Shown piece by piece: positions 22,959 through 33,760 of a DNA stretch of 64,000 nt. This DNA comes from Taudactylus pleione (lineage: Eukaryota > Chordata > Amphibia > Anura > Myobatrachidae): assembly GCA_031769625.1 (NCBI GenBank), contig JAUIMM010000113.1, forward strand, positions 15,929,501 through 15,993,500. Direction: 5' to 3'. A program made the position numbers and the translations under genes. The first letter of the stretch is position 1. Each line of letters opens with the position of its first letter. The notes below the pieces were generated by a model. It did not search any database. It saw only the letters and a program-made list of their open reading frames with translations, and was not told the origin of the DNA.

Positions 22959-24480
22959 AAAATAATGCATGACTTTGCTGGCCCAATTGTCATGTGTGCA
23001 GTTGGCACAGTGATAAATGTGTTGGTGCACCTTTTCAATGAAAATAAAAGTTTATAATTCATTGGAGATGAATACATATAAAACAATCTATCGAGTATTT
23101 TATATAATACTATAATTATAATTGAGTAATATCATTTCATAGTTTCCCCTTAGTCAAGTTATCTTTTGCCAGCTAACAGCATAATAAATATAGTAACCAG
23201 TAAACTGGTTATTACAATGAGGACAGTGACAATGTGCAGAATAGATTGAGAAAATGTGTTGCATTTTGTGTGACTTTATACCGCAAAATTCTGCAATTCA
23301 TCCAATTACAAGACATAATCATCCAAAATCACTTGCCAATGTTTTCTGTTCCAAGAAAGATGCACTTTAACAGATCATAATTTATACTGGCAGCTGTAGA
23401 GGCTCAAGATGTGTGACGCATGAAAGCTGCTTTAAGAAAGTCACCAAACTTTTCTTTTTGCAAATAAAAAACGTTTCTCTTCTCTCTCTGGTCAGGCAAG
23501 GTCAAACTAATTAAAATGTTCCTCACCGGGGTTGATTTTGCCCCAGGAAGGAAGTTTTGCTGTACCAGTGGGTTTTTTAATCATTCAACAACAAGTTCTC
23601 AGACTTCAATCAAAGAGATTAAAATTATCAAATTACAGAAACCTTTTTTCCTGTCCCCCTACACAATGTTCAGTCGTCTAAATGACGAATGCCTGAAATC
23701 TTGTGCAAGGTAACATAAAAAAAAAGTCATTAATCCCATGCATACGTAATACCATTTTTTTCCTCCCGGTCATGGCTTAGACAGCTTTGGTATGAGTGAT
23801 ATAAAATTAATGATGTAAGTTCATATTTAGGAAATAAAAACCTAATAAGGGCTGCATTTTATAAAGAGTGGTACAGTCATGGGTCAGACAGAATTGCACA
23901 AACACATGCAGAGTGACACACAAGGCAGAGAGGATGTCTACTGTGAGAATTTATATTCAATAACTAATAATAAAAATATAAATTAAACAGTATTAGAGAC
24001 GGAAAGTCAAGTTTGGTCGGCCCACATGTAATAATATGTTGCTTGGTATGATAACATGCAAATGCTACTACCTTGTAATAACTTCGTACAATTGGCATAA
24101 ACACTTATCAATAAAATTATTTTAACACAAACTATATTAAAGTAGTTTTAGTGAGTTATTGTTAAACTTATATAAATAGTTTCAAAGCACTTCTATATGC
24201 AAATGCCATCACAACTGCGATTTCTGAGCCACTTGCTGTCCAGTGCTTAGAGAAGCCCACTGAAAACATCTCACATCCCCCACTCAATCACAAAACAGAA
24301 ACACTGTATGCAGATTAGGTGGCCATCAGCCTTCTGAGTAAGTCTAAACTGTAGCAGACATAGCGAGTTTCCAGACACACAGAGGGCTCGCCTGCTGCCA
24401 GAAAGAATGCAGTGGCTAATATATGTACGCCCTGATAACAGTGTTTAAACGGTCTGACGCATCTGCATTTTTCTAACCAC
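22959..24480. other. No feature recognised
   Basis: AT-rich DNA without a convincing repeat or exon. The open frame at 23516-23713 has no recognisable domain. Confidence 0.4.
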
Positions 24481-24489
24481 CACAAATGC

Positions 24490-25080
24490 TGATTACCTGT
24501 CTCTCACATTTGGCGGGATGCATGACGATTCCCGCAAAGGACCACTCTGTCGGTAAGAGTGGCCCTTTGCGGTGGAGGGACTTCTGGGTCTGTAACCCAC
24601 AAGCCCCTCTGGCATCCTTCTGCACATGCGTAGAAGGACGCGCGTGCTGCGGGGGGTGCTGGGGGGGAACGATTGGATCCCTGTATCAGCACTTGGCGGA
24701 GAGAAGCCCATAGGCTTCTATAGTTAACGCCATCAGGAAGATGGCGTTACCCACTGCAACCAAATCTTGGTGCATATGAAAATTACGTTCAACCCCGCAT
24801 TTTCGGGGTTTGACCACATTTTTACCCTTGATGCATCTCGCCCTTTGTGAGTGTATCCTCTCTGCGTGCATGATCGCAAAACGCAGTGCAGGCGCAGTGC
24901 GGCTTTCATACATGTGCATTGTGGGACTGGAGCAAGAAGGGCCCACCGGAGGAGTGCAGTGGTAGAGGCCCATGCTAAAAGGAGTGGCCAGCTACCAGAG
25001 GGGGTGTGGTCAGCCACCAGAGGGGGTGTGGTCAGCCAACACTAACACTTGGCTGACCATTAGGTGAATCCTGTGTAATT
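24490..25080. repeat. Hairpin-rich interspersed repeat
   Basis: Three clear hairpins lie at about 24528-24572 (GCAAAGGACCACTCT against AGAGTGGCCCTTTGC), 24725-24751 (TAACGCCATC against GATGGCGTTA) and 24795-24815 (AACCCCG against CGGGGTT). Near 24990-25040 the 27-bp phrase CAGAGGGGGTGTGGTCAGCC is tandemly doubled. This may be one or two fold-back elements. Ends were not resolved. Confidence 0.45.
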
Positions 25081-25156
25081 TCTAATGAAGTGCACCAAGC
25101 ACCCATGTTTATCAGTAGTCCTTTTCAACCAGGTTACTGACCCTCTAATAGAGTAA

Positions 25157-25467
25157 AGGGGGGTATCCACTAGATGATTAAGTTGAACGATTAAACAATA
25201 ACGTTCATTCAATCGTTTGCAAATCTCTAGCAAAAGTGTCTAAAACGACCAGCGATGCGCGTGCCCACTGGTCGTTTAGACATCTATCATCTTTCCAACA
25301 TGCTGGTCAACCTGACGATAGGTCCAGCATGTTTCCAGATGATTGATGGCCCTGCACTGAACGACTGCTCATTCAGTGCAGGCTCATCACACGACTGACA
25401 AACGACTGCACGATTACAATGTCGGAATCGTGCAGTCGTTTTCAGATCTTGTAGTGGATACCCCCCT
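25157..25467. mobile_element. PIF/Harbinger-like MITE (TAA duplication)
   Basis: Perfect ends AGGGGGGTATCCACTA and TAGTGGATACCCCCCT lie between TAA at 25154-25156 and TAA at 25468-25470. The interior is palindromic around ACGACCAGCGATGCGCGTGC. Confidence 0.85.
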
Positions 25468-25744
25468 TAACAATGTATAATTTGAGAGCACAGTCTGGAG
25501 CTTGATCCCTAGAGGTGGGGGTGGACCCTCAGGCAGTAGGGTCCACCGGAGTTTTCCCCTGTATCCCTGTGGGCCAGTCAACCCTGTGCATGCACAATGG
25601 TTAACAATCACTTAAACTGCGTAAATATCGGCATTGCGTACGCATCTGAATCAGTCCCCATGTTATTACTATGGTTGAATTTTCAAATTCAATTGAATTG
25701 TAGCAGTTCAATGACCCCATACATGTTTCCAGTACTATATTTGA

Positions 25745-26050
25745 AAAATCTGTAATTATCTATACATAGTATAAAGTAAAGACCCTGGTAGGCATCTGTC
25801 TATTTGTTCCAGATTTTGATGCAGTTTTCACTATTTGTCGGGGAAGGTTTAGGTGTATGGCACATTAATGTATGACAAAAGGGAGCCGAGCAGTGACGAT
25901 TTAAGTCAAGGAAATAAATAAAAAAAAATACGGACGTCCGAGCGCTTACTTGGCTTAGGCTGCGTATACTGTAAAAGATATATCACAACAATGGACTTTA
26001 TTCTATACCATGTAGAGACTGATAGGTATTATCTGGTTTTTCCAGAAAAC
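25745..26050. repeat. Repeat-like stretch upstream of the mariner fragment
   Basis: Contains CAGATTTTGATGCAGTTTTC and GGGGAAGGTTTAGGTGTATG, phrases I recall from repetitive DNA of several animals. Family not assigned. Confidence 0.3.
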
Positions 26051-26151
26051 TTGATGTACGAGGGGGCGCTGGTAATTCCTCGTAGCATTATTTTGTCACT
26101 GCAGCTAGAAAGAGCATTTTTTTTATTGTAAAATGACAATTTTCAGACTAA

Positions 26152-26457
26152 TGGTGCATACACACGGTCAGATTTTCCTTCAGATTTGTACAATAACGAT
26201 TTTAAAAATCATTCAATTGTTCATATTTGAAAGAAATTCTGACATGTGTCCCTGCAACGATGAATGATGTGCGTTCCTGTTTGTCAGATAACGATATTTG
26301 ACATCTGATGTGTTTGCAGTCAGAATTGGTCAATTTTCATTCATTTTAATACTGTCAAAAATCATTCGTAGTTCGTAGTTCATTAAATCGTTGGTAAAAT
26401 CGTTTATTGTTTGTAGTTCATCGTTTTTCTGAAAGATCTGACTGTGTGTATGTACCA
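26152..26457. mobile_element. MITE nested in the mariner fragment
   Basis: Ends TGGTGCATACACACGGTCAG and CTGACTGTGTGTATGTACCA are inverted. TAA flanks both sides (26149-26151 and 26458-26460). The interior holds AT-rich inverted copies of ATCATT/AATGAT motifs. Confidence 0.85.
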
Positions 26458-26526
26458 TAATAGCGCTTTTTTTTGCAAGTGTTTGACATCCTAACTGAAC
26501 CATGTCAATGCAGTGTTGAATTTTTG

Positions 26527-26800
26527 AAAGTGGAACTCCGGGCTGTCATGCAGTCTCTGTTCCTGCAGAAGAAAACTGCAAAGGAAATCCACAAATATAT
26601 GATGAAAACATTAAGTGACAAGTGACCTTCTTATTAAGAAATGGTGTGCCAACTTTGAGCGTGGAGAGTTTGAGACTGAAAATGGAGCAAGATCTGGGAG
26701 GCCTTCAACAGTGACCACACACAAAATTGTTGATCGTGTTCATGACTTGATTTTGACAGATCGGCAAATCTCTGCTTAAAAAATAGCTGAGACACTGGAG
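26527..26800 (+). pseudogene. Mariner transposase N-terminal fragment
   Basis: A frame broken by stops reads LFLQKKTAKEIHKYM and then KKWCANFERGEFETENGA, RSGRPSTVTTHKIVDRVHDL and ILTDRQISA. This is the helix-turn-helix and linker part of a mariner transposase, which binds the inverted repeats. The DDD catalytic region is missing, and in-frame stops occur after TLSDK and after QISA. Confidence 0.8.
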
Positions 26801-26874
26801 ATGGTTCTAGCCAATTTCCTTCTTGGTGAAGCCAAGGACTTTTTAGCATCCCTTCATTTGTTTACTGATTTTTT

Positions 26875-27053
26875 ACCATTTAATTTAAAGAAAGTCCAAT
26901 TCCCGGGAAGAGTCTGCTTTGGTATGACAATAAATGAAAGACAGGGATGGACACTAAACGTGGCTGGAGTTGACCTAAGTGGAGACTGTTTACAGGCCCT
27001 TTTGCATGTCACATCAACTTTGCGAGGTCCTTTTGCATATCATGTCAAAACTA
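26875..27053 (+). pseudogene. Helitron helicase C-terminal fragment
   Basis: The reading frame gives LPFNLKKVQFPGRVCFGMT, then INERQGWTLNVAGVDLSGDC. Animal Helitron Rep-helicase proteins carry a closely similar stretch (QFPVxxxFAMTINKSQGQTL, VAGVDLxxxCFSHGQLYVAC) in the Pif1-type helicase domain. Here the downstream LYVACSRV-like part is degenerate (LLHVTSTLR). The fragment is cut by the MITE at 27054. The call is from remembered motif similarity. Confidence 0.6.
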
Positions 27054-27240
27054 GGGCCCAGATATATCAACGAGTAATATTCTTATTATCACTCATTACT
27101 AATCTTAAATGGTGCTCCCACCAATCAGCTTCTAACTGTCATGTGTTTAAAAACTGAGATTTAGGAGCTGATTCGTTGGAGCACCATTTAAGATTAGTAA
27201 CGAGTGATAACAAAAATATCACTCGTTGATAAATCTGGGC
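27054..27240. mobile_element. 187-bp fold-back MITE inserted in the Helitron fragment
   Basis: GGGCCCAGATATATCAACGA and TCGTTGATAAATCTGGGC are inverted ends, with CTA on both sides (27051-27053, 27241-27243). Interior arms include ATTACTAATCTTAAATGGTG and its inverse. Related copies lie at 54950-55114 and 63083-63256. Confidence 0.85.
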
Positions 27241-27364
27241 CTAAATCTTTTTGTGTCGATGTCAGGAGGAAATACGACCAAGGCAATCTTATAAGACCTC
27301 GGTTAAAAAAGACTATCGATGTAAATTCAAAATTGCTCCCGTGCAAAGCCGGGGTGGGTCGTTA

Positions 27365-27580
27365 GTTAATAATAATGCAGGAACTAATAAAAAACTACAA
27401 ATTTCCAGATATTACCTGTTTTTGACTGTTTGTAATGACATCGAAAACCAATACCAAAATCAAAACACACAAGGAATTTTGGGCAAAGGTAAAAATGTAA
27501 AATTGTTTCAGAGCAAAAACCAATTCCAAAACCAAAACACGGGGGTTTGTGCACCTCTCTATCCAAAACAGAAACCATTC
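27365..27580 (-). repeat. Isolated left-end fragment of the large-hAT-related family
   Basis: On the minus strand it reads AGAGAGGTGCACAAACCCCC, then GTGTTTTGGTTTTGG repeats, as at the left end of the element starting at 35891. No transposase or right end is adjacent. Confidence 0.55.
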
Positions 27581-29874
27581 TCTCCCACCTTCCATGGCCC
27601 CTTCCTTCCCTCTCTCTCTGTTGACAACATCTCCATCCTTATGATAAATGTATCCTAAGATATGTGCAATAAACAGGTAAATGTGCCATTTCTGTTTACG
27701 TTAGAGTTTTGGATGCAAATGTGTCCACCCCTAAATGACCCCCTGAGTGTGCACTACCACAATGCAATCACATGCTCCCTTTAGACTGGTGGAAAATCTA
27801 TGACCATCTCTAACCACTTTAGGGGTATATTTACTAAAGGTCTATTACTTGATTTTAATTGAATTAAAATCGATCTAAATTGCTCCTGTGCAAAGCTGGG
27901 GAGGGGTTGCTAGTTACTATACATTGCACATGATCAGTAGCTAATATCAAACAATTAGACTTTTGCTGTCACTGAGTGCAGGAACAAACTAGGGTCCAAG
28001 GATATTTACAAAAACGTATCTGCTATTTTCTGATATGCACCCATTTTTGTGCAAATTAGACATTTCCACAGGCAGCATATGGATCTGTGAGGGATGGACT
28101 GATCCACTGCTTTGATTGGTTACTGCTAGGTTCATTAGGCTGTCTGCACAATTCACTCACCTAAAGAGGTGTTTGTGCTCTATGTCTTCTAGCGTTTTAC
28201 CCTGCACGTTTTGACTACTCTTGGGTTGATCTCTACTTGTTCCGATAATCGCTGTCTGCTGCCTGTACTGATATCTACCTATTTACATTTATGTTCTCTG
28301 CCTGACGTCTATGATTCTGTTAGCCGCCTCCCAAATTCTCATCTGTATCTAACTATTCTTGCCATTTTATGCTGTCACTCACTGATAGGATACCTGGTAT
28401 TATCACTGTTTCTGTTAAGGGGATTACACACCAGTCTTAATATAAACCTATACTATAGCACACAAGTCCTGGGTACAACTGAGTACAAGTGAGCTCTCTG
28501 TGGGAAATTAGCGCTGCTATAAGTGAAGAGTAAATGCATTTCTATAGATTTATTAAAATGTTGGTGGCCTACGTCCCACTAACTTGCACTAGATCAGTCA
28601 AAGCTACTTGCTGTATGGTTAGCTGTGATTTCATATACTGTATTCATTTTGTACCAAGACTACACTATTAGCAGCCCAAGAGGTCTATCTGTAGTGATCC
28701 GTCCTTGTTCATTGTTTAGCACCTGGAAATGACATAACAAAGTTCATAAGGTGCTTGACTATTGATTTATGGAGACAGAAGAAGTTGCTATTTTTCATTC
28801 CAATTTTCAAACAATTTTTATTGCTTGTAATTTCGTGTAACAGTTACAGTACATGATGGTCATGTACCTAAAGAACATTCAAGTTTTATATACCAAGGCT
28901 TTGTAAGTGTGAAGTGTTTATTCCAGCTGCTGTCTGGCGAGGTCAGCTGAGTTTACTTACCCTTAACACATGTTGTGTAAAGCAACTATCTGTTCTCGTT
29001 ACTATAAAAATAAACCTTTCTGTTCCTGAGCTCACATTTTACATTCTCTAGTAAACCAGGAACCATTTCTGAATGTTTGCTCTTTTCCTTTCAGTTTGTT
29101 GAGGTTGCTATGGTTACTGTAAAAAAACTGAAAGGGATCGTAAATAATCAGTTTTGTAATATTTCAGACAAATTATTTATTCTTTGCCATCCTTTCATTG
29201 CCTTTTCATCATCACAGAATCTTGTGTATATAATGTGAATCACTTCCGGTGGTCTTCTCGGGAATTGCTGCTCATATCTTCTATCAGGATACCTAAACAT
29301 GGGTCTGTTAGATAATTAATTTATGCATCATATCAGTGCTACATGTTTACAGAGCAGTCAAGGCTACTTGCTGTCGGGTTGGCTGTGATTTCCAATACAT
29401 CTCTTCAATGTGTGCTCTCTCGATGTGTGATGATGTAATACACTATAGGTAGAAACACTGACCCGGCTGCAGTGCTCCTTTGTGCATTCGTTAATCGTTC
29501 TGCCATCTGTACATGCACACAACCGGACCATCGATGAATTAAATCATCAAATGGTTCTGAAACAATGGTCACATATCATCATAGCATCACTAGGCATTAT
29601 CTGATGGCGGAAACGCTTCAACGATTTGATTCTCCCCTTCCGATGATCTTTCCTATTCTGACATTGATTCTATAGAGTATCAGCAGGTTAACAAGGTCAC
29701 TGACATATACAGTCTGAGAGAAGAAATAAGAAGAGATTCCTAAAAAGCAGGGGAGCAACCTATTGATTATGTAAACATATGAGATACAACATCGTTAGAA
29801 AGGCACAAAATTAAATCAATTAGCCCATAGATTACAATAACAGATATTCATTCTGGTAGGATAGAGCTCCTTTA
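27581..29874. other. No gene recognised; one local duplication
   Basis: 28587-28640 and 29349-29402 share about 55 bp (GCAGTCAAGGCTACTTGCTGT type). Sequence near 27828-27850 (TATTTACTAAAGG) resembles fold-back ends. Otherwise nothing was recognised. Confidence 0.4.
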
Positions 29875-30050
29875 GGGGTCTATTTACTAAGCAGTGAGAG
29901 TGAAAAGTGATAAGAAAGTGATAAGGTGCCAGCCAATCAGCTCCTAACTGCCATCTCACAGGCTGTGGTTGAAAAATGACAGTTAGGAGCTGATTGGCTG
30001 GCACCTTATCAGTTTTCACTCTGTCTCCTAACACTTAGTAAATAGACCCC
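29875..30050. mobile_element. 176-bp MITE with TTA duplication
   Basis: GGGGTCTATTTACTAAG and CTTAGTAAATAGACCCC are perfect ends, with TTA at 29872-29874 and 30051-30053. The arms contain AGCCAATCAGCTCCTAACTG inverted across a short loop. Confidence 0.9.
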
Positions 30051-30352
30051 TTAATGCATAAAGGAGTAGATATAAGTGATTTGTTTTGTACAATTTACCT
30101 TGATGATTAACCAGCTTAGTCACTTAGTATGTTATAATGCTGAGAGATATTTATGTATTGTCCATAAAATCAACAGTTTGCAATAAATACAGATGTGTAT
30201 TCACCATTGCTCTAGGGAAATAAATTGGGACCCCACACTGTTTTTTTTTAAACTATTTAACTGCTTTAATATCCATCTCTATTTACCTGTGCTGGCCTCA
30301 GGCCTCTGCTCTAGTTCTTGATTATGAAAACATTCTATAGCATTGTATTGTT

Positions 30353-30818
30353 CAGTGGTTCCCAAACTGGGTTGCCTCTGGGAACTTGCAGGGGTGCCTT
30401 GGCTTGGTGGCCCAGTACCAAATAAAATAATTTTTAGTCAGTGTGATAGACAAAACCAATGCTAGTGACTGCCAATCAAAAAATATTTGGACAAAAATGA
30501 GCACAGCCCTATCAGCCACCACATAAATGAACCTAAGGGTAACATATAAGCATAATTAACTTCATTTAATTTTTGCTGAATTTCTCAGTAAGAAACTTTT
30601 GGCCCAGGGGCACCATGTATAATATGCTGATACTCTAGGGCAGGCCTGGCCAACCTGTGGCTCTCCAGCTGTTGTGAAACTACAAGTCCCAGCATGCCCT
30701 CCCCATGAGCAGCTGGTAAAGCATGCTGGGACTTGTAGTTTCACAACAGCTGGAGAGCCACAGGTTGGCCAGGCCTGCTCTAGGGCACCGAGATTCGAAA
30801 AAGTTTGGGAAACAACGG
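30353..30818. mobile_element. hAT (Charlie-like) non-autonomous element with a nested hAT
   Basis: Left end CAGTGGTTCCCAAACT and right end AAAGTTTGGGAAACAACGG. Flanks GTATTGTT (30345-30352) and GTATAGTT (30819-30826) agree at 7 of 8. An internal 137-bp element is inserted at 30641. Same family as 59015-59322. Confidence 0.85.
30641..30777. mobile_element. 137-bp hAT MITE, nearly a perfect palindrome
   Basis: Ends CAGGCCTGGCCAACCTGTGG and CCACAGGTTGGCCAGGCCTG are exact inverses. CTCTAGGG is duplicated exactly at 30633-30640 and 30778-30785, giving an 8-bp hAT duplication. Both arms contain ACTACAAGTCCCAGCATGC (30679-30697 and inverted at 30721-30739), close to the ZNF143/SBS motif as I remember it. 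Confidence 0.93.
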
Positions 30819-31109
30819 GTATAGTTTATAGTAAACTACCATCCTGTCTGCAATTGCAGTGCCACACTGTCCATCCTGTCTGCCATTGCAGTGCTACACT
30901 GTCAATCCTGTCTGCCATTGCAGTGCCACACTGTTTCCTAGATTTGCTATATTGTTTTTTAAACTTCCATGTGTTTGTGCTGCTGCTCTGTTGCTTAGTT
31001 TAGCCAGCCAGCTCGGTGCAGTCTTAGGCCAATATGGATGAAAACAATATTGTAAGCTGTGAGGTGGTCACAACTGACTGGAAATTAATATTATAAATGT
31101 TAACAATAC

Positions 31110-31300
31110 TGTAGGAACAAAAACAGGCCCAAATTACATGATTTTAGCTGTTTTTATCAATTGTTTAAAAAAAAATCCAGATCCTTAACCAAAAAACTTG
31201 ATGGTGGTTTTGGCAAATTCCAAAACCAAAACACGACGATAAATTGGAAGTTTAGAACCAAAACCAAAACACAGGGGTCTGTGCACATCTCTAGTTTTAT
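31110..31300 (-). repeat. Isolated left-end fragment of the large-hAT-related family
   Basis: On the minus strand it starts TAGAGATGTGCACAGACCCC and continues with GTTTTGGTTTTGG-type text, then TGATTTAxGCTGTTTTTA-like text shared with 36050-36070. Confidence 0.55.
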
Positions 31301-31705
31301 ATTGTATTTTTGATTTAATTTATTTTAGTTTGTAAAATAATAATATTCAGAATTTTATTGACTGTACTTCATAACTATTGTATATCGCCTATGCAAAGTT
31401 GTAAGCAAGTCGGTTTTGTGGATGAATCTTGCCTGTTTGCGCTTTGCACATGCTCCTACAGTAGATTAGTGAAGATGAGTAGAGCAGTGGCAAATCTTTC
31501 ATGGTTGCAGGGTGTGCAGTGCACACGGGACCAGGGATCCAGGGACACATCCCGCACTTCGCACACCACGCACCCAGGACTGACCACTGTCCCCTCAGCG
31601 CGGTGTGCTGGCTCTCTATGCTTCTCGCGCTGTGGCATCTTGTCAGTGATGTATTCATAAAGATGGTGCCGCATAGGAGCTAGCAAAGACTCTAAAAATC
31701 TAGAG

Positions 31706-32068
31706 CAGGGATGGGGAACCTCCTGCTCGGGGGCCGTATAAGACCCACGGAATCATTTGGTCTGGCCCTCTGAGCTTTTTTTGCTAACCTCATCTGGCTA
31801 GCAGTGTGCCTAGAATGGCACACTGCAGCCAGAATCTATGCAGCAGTGTCGCCCGAAGCGCCCTTAGGCTGCTTCAGACGGTCACACCGCTGCCTGTACA
31901 GCTACCCAGAGCATCCTCAGGATTCTCCAGGCATAGCTGTAATCACTGGTGATTGTGGTCCCGCCCCTGTGTGATGTCATGCGGAGGTGGCGTGGCCTGC
32001 ACCAGGCCCGCGAATAATGTTATATATGTCAAAATGGCCCTAAACATAAAAAAGGTTCCCCACCCCTG
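31706..32068. mobile_element. 363-bp hAT non-autonomous element
   Basis: CAGGGATGGGGAACCTCCTG and AAGGTTCCCCACCCCTG are inverted ends. Flanks ATCTAGAG and GGCTAGAG agree at 6 of 8. The interior is shared with 61585-61954 (GGCCCTCTGAGCTTTTTT, CTAGCAGTGTGCCTAGAATG). Confidence 0.88.
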
Positions 32069-32124
32069 GGCTAGAGGATGGGGTTATTCAGAAGCATATG
32101 ATAATCAATAGGGCCCTGTAATTT

Positions 32125-32540
32125 GGTTTTGACATTGGTTTTGGCTCTGAAACCATTTTCATGTTTTGGCTTTGCCAAAATTCCTTGAGTGTTTTGGTTT
32201 TGTTATTGGTTTTGTATTAATTAAAAATGGTCAAAAACAAGTAAAATCATGTAATTTGTAGTTTTTTATTTTAGTTCCTATGTTACTATTATCATTCGTA
32301 TTAATTTATAGTTATTTAGGGGTAATTTTGATTGGTTTTGTGTTTTGGGCGAGTTCCCATTGGTTTTGCAAATCAGAGATTTCCTAAAGTCAAAACCAAC
32401 TTCAAATCGACTAAAAATCCGACTTTAGAACTAGTTCGCTTAGAACATCGGACCAACAATCGCTACTTTCATATAGACAACTATAGAAATTGGAGATTTA
32501 CTAACGGTCATTTTTAAAACCAACCTGAAACCGAGGCAAA
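32125..32540 (+). repeat. Isolated left-end fragment of the large-hAT-related family
   Basis: Repeated GGTTTTG and GTTTTGGTTTTG phrases, then AAATCATGTAATTTGTAGTT and TTCCTATGTTACTATTATCA, parallel the left end at 35920-36110. No TIR was identified at the outer edge. Confidence 0.5.
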
Positions 32541-32597
32541 CCCGACCAAACAATAGACCTGCCTGTGGCAGGCAAATCAGTACGATCTGTGCAGATG

Positions 32598-32950
32598 GGT
32601 TGGGTACAGGATGCCGTCACTCAGGATACCAGCGGTCAGAATCCCCACACCGGCATCCCGTCAGGGTTAGGATACTGACAACTGTCGGTAGGTATCCTAT
32701 TCCTCCCCCTCTCCCTACCCCTATCTCACCTCCCAGGGCCTAAACCTAACCTCCCCCTCCTCGCACCCTAAACCTAAGCCTCCCCCCTTAGTGCCTAACC
32801 CTAAGCCTCCCCCTAGTGCCTAACCCTAACCTTCCCCTTAACCCTGCTACTTACCTTCGAGATGCCGACTCCAGGATTCTGACAGGTGTTGGGATTCTGG
32901 CACCGGTATTCTAAGCGCCGGAATCCCGCATGTTGGTATATTGATTTTTT
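32598..32950. mobile_element. Telomere-like-motif element, diverged copy
   Basis: A run of CCTAAACCTAACC, CCTAACCCTAAGCC and CCTAACCCTAACC units lies at about 32735-32850. It is flanked by CGGCATCCCG and CCGGAATCCCGC inverted motifs. Resembles 1197-1672 and 62344-62852 in architecture. Ends are approximate. Confidence 0.55.
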
Positions 32951-32999
32951 TCCTGTGTAGACTTCTTAGGGTTACAAGTACAGAAAGAGTTAAAAAAAA

Positions 33000-33760
33000 T
33001 TGTTAAAAACCTATGGATGCCTACATGGACCCAAGAGGATCCGATACAAGGAGTTCCACATCTTGTCCAGTGGCACATCAAGGCAGGGAGAGAGCAGAGA
33101 CTGCTGCTACTCAGCAGCAGCAGTCTCCCCCCCTACCCAGCATATGCTGCTGTGTCCTGGACTGCAGAGGGTCTATGGCTGCAGCAGTCTCCTCCCTCTT
33201 GAGTGGGTGTGCTAAGTGTGGCCAGTAAGGGGTGTGTGTGTGCTAAGTGTGCCAAGTAAGGGAGGGGGGTGGGGTGTAGTTTGGGCTGGGTGTGCTAAGT
33301 GTGCCCAGTAAGGGGGGGTGGAGGGCTGAGTGAGTGTTAGGCTATGGAGCAGCATGTGTGTGAGGCTATGGGGGCAGTATGTGTGTGTGTGTGAGGCTAT
33401 GGGGGCAGTGTGTGTGTGTATGAGGCTATGGGGGCTGTGTGTGTGTGTGAGGTTATGGGGGCAGCATGTGTGTGTGAGGCTATGGGGGCCGTGTGTGTGT
33501 GAGGCTATGTGGACAGCATGTGTGAGGCTATCAGGGCAGTGTGTGTGTGTATGTGTGAGGCTATCAGGGCAGTGTGTGTGTGTATATGTGTGTGTGTGTG
33601 AGGCTATCAGGGCAGTGTGTGTATATGTGTGTGTGGATGTGTCAGGCTATGAGGGCAATGTGTTTGTGTCCGAGTCTAAGGAGGCAGTGTGCATCTGAGG
33701 CTGTGGGGACAAGGGAGGCACCATAGGAAATTCTTGCTCTGGGCTCCACTTGGTCTAAAA
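33000..33760. repeat. GT-rich minisatellite in a diffuse repeat
   Basis: About a dozen irregular units of GTGTGTGAGGCTATGGGGGCA (27-36 bp each) occupy about 33330-33710. They follow GTGCTAAGTGTGCCAAGTAAG repeats at 33209-33315. The plus-strand open frame through it is an artefact of repeat periodicity. Confidence 0.75.

Larger units (their letters stand above)
26058..26800 (+). mobile_element. Truncated mariner-like element with a nested MITE
   Basis: A plausible left terminus CGAGGGGGCGCTGGTAATTC follows a TA at about 26058-26059. Transposase-like coding remains occur at 26527-26800. Sequence 26152-26457 is a separate inserted element. No right terminus is present, because similarity stops where Helitron-like sequence follows. 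Confidence 0.65.

Noticed and set aside
33330..33698. 122-codon frame rich in CVRLWG repeats
   Set aside because: Translation of a GT-rich minisatellite, with no homologous domain.
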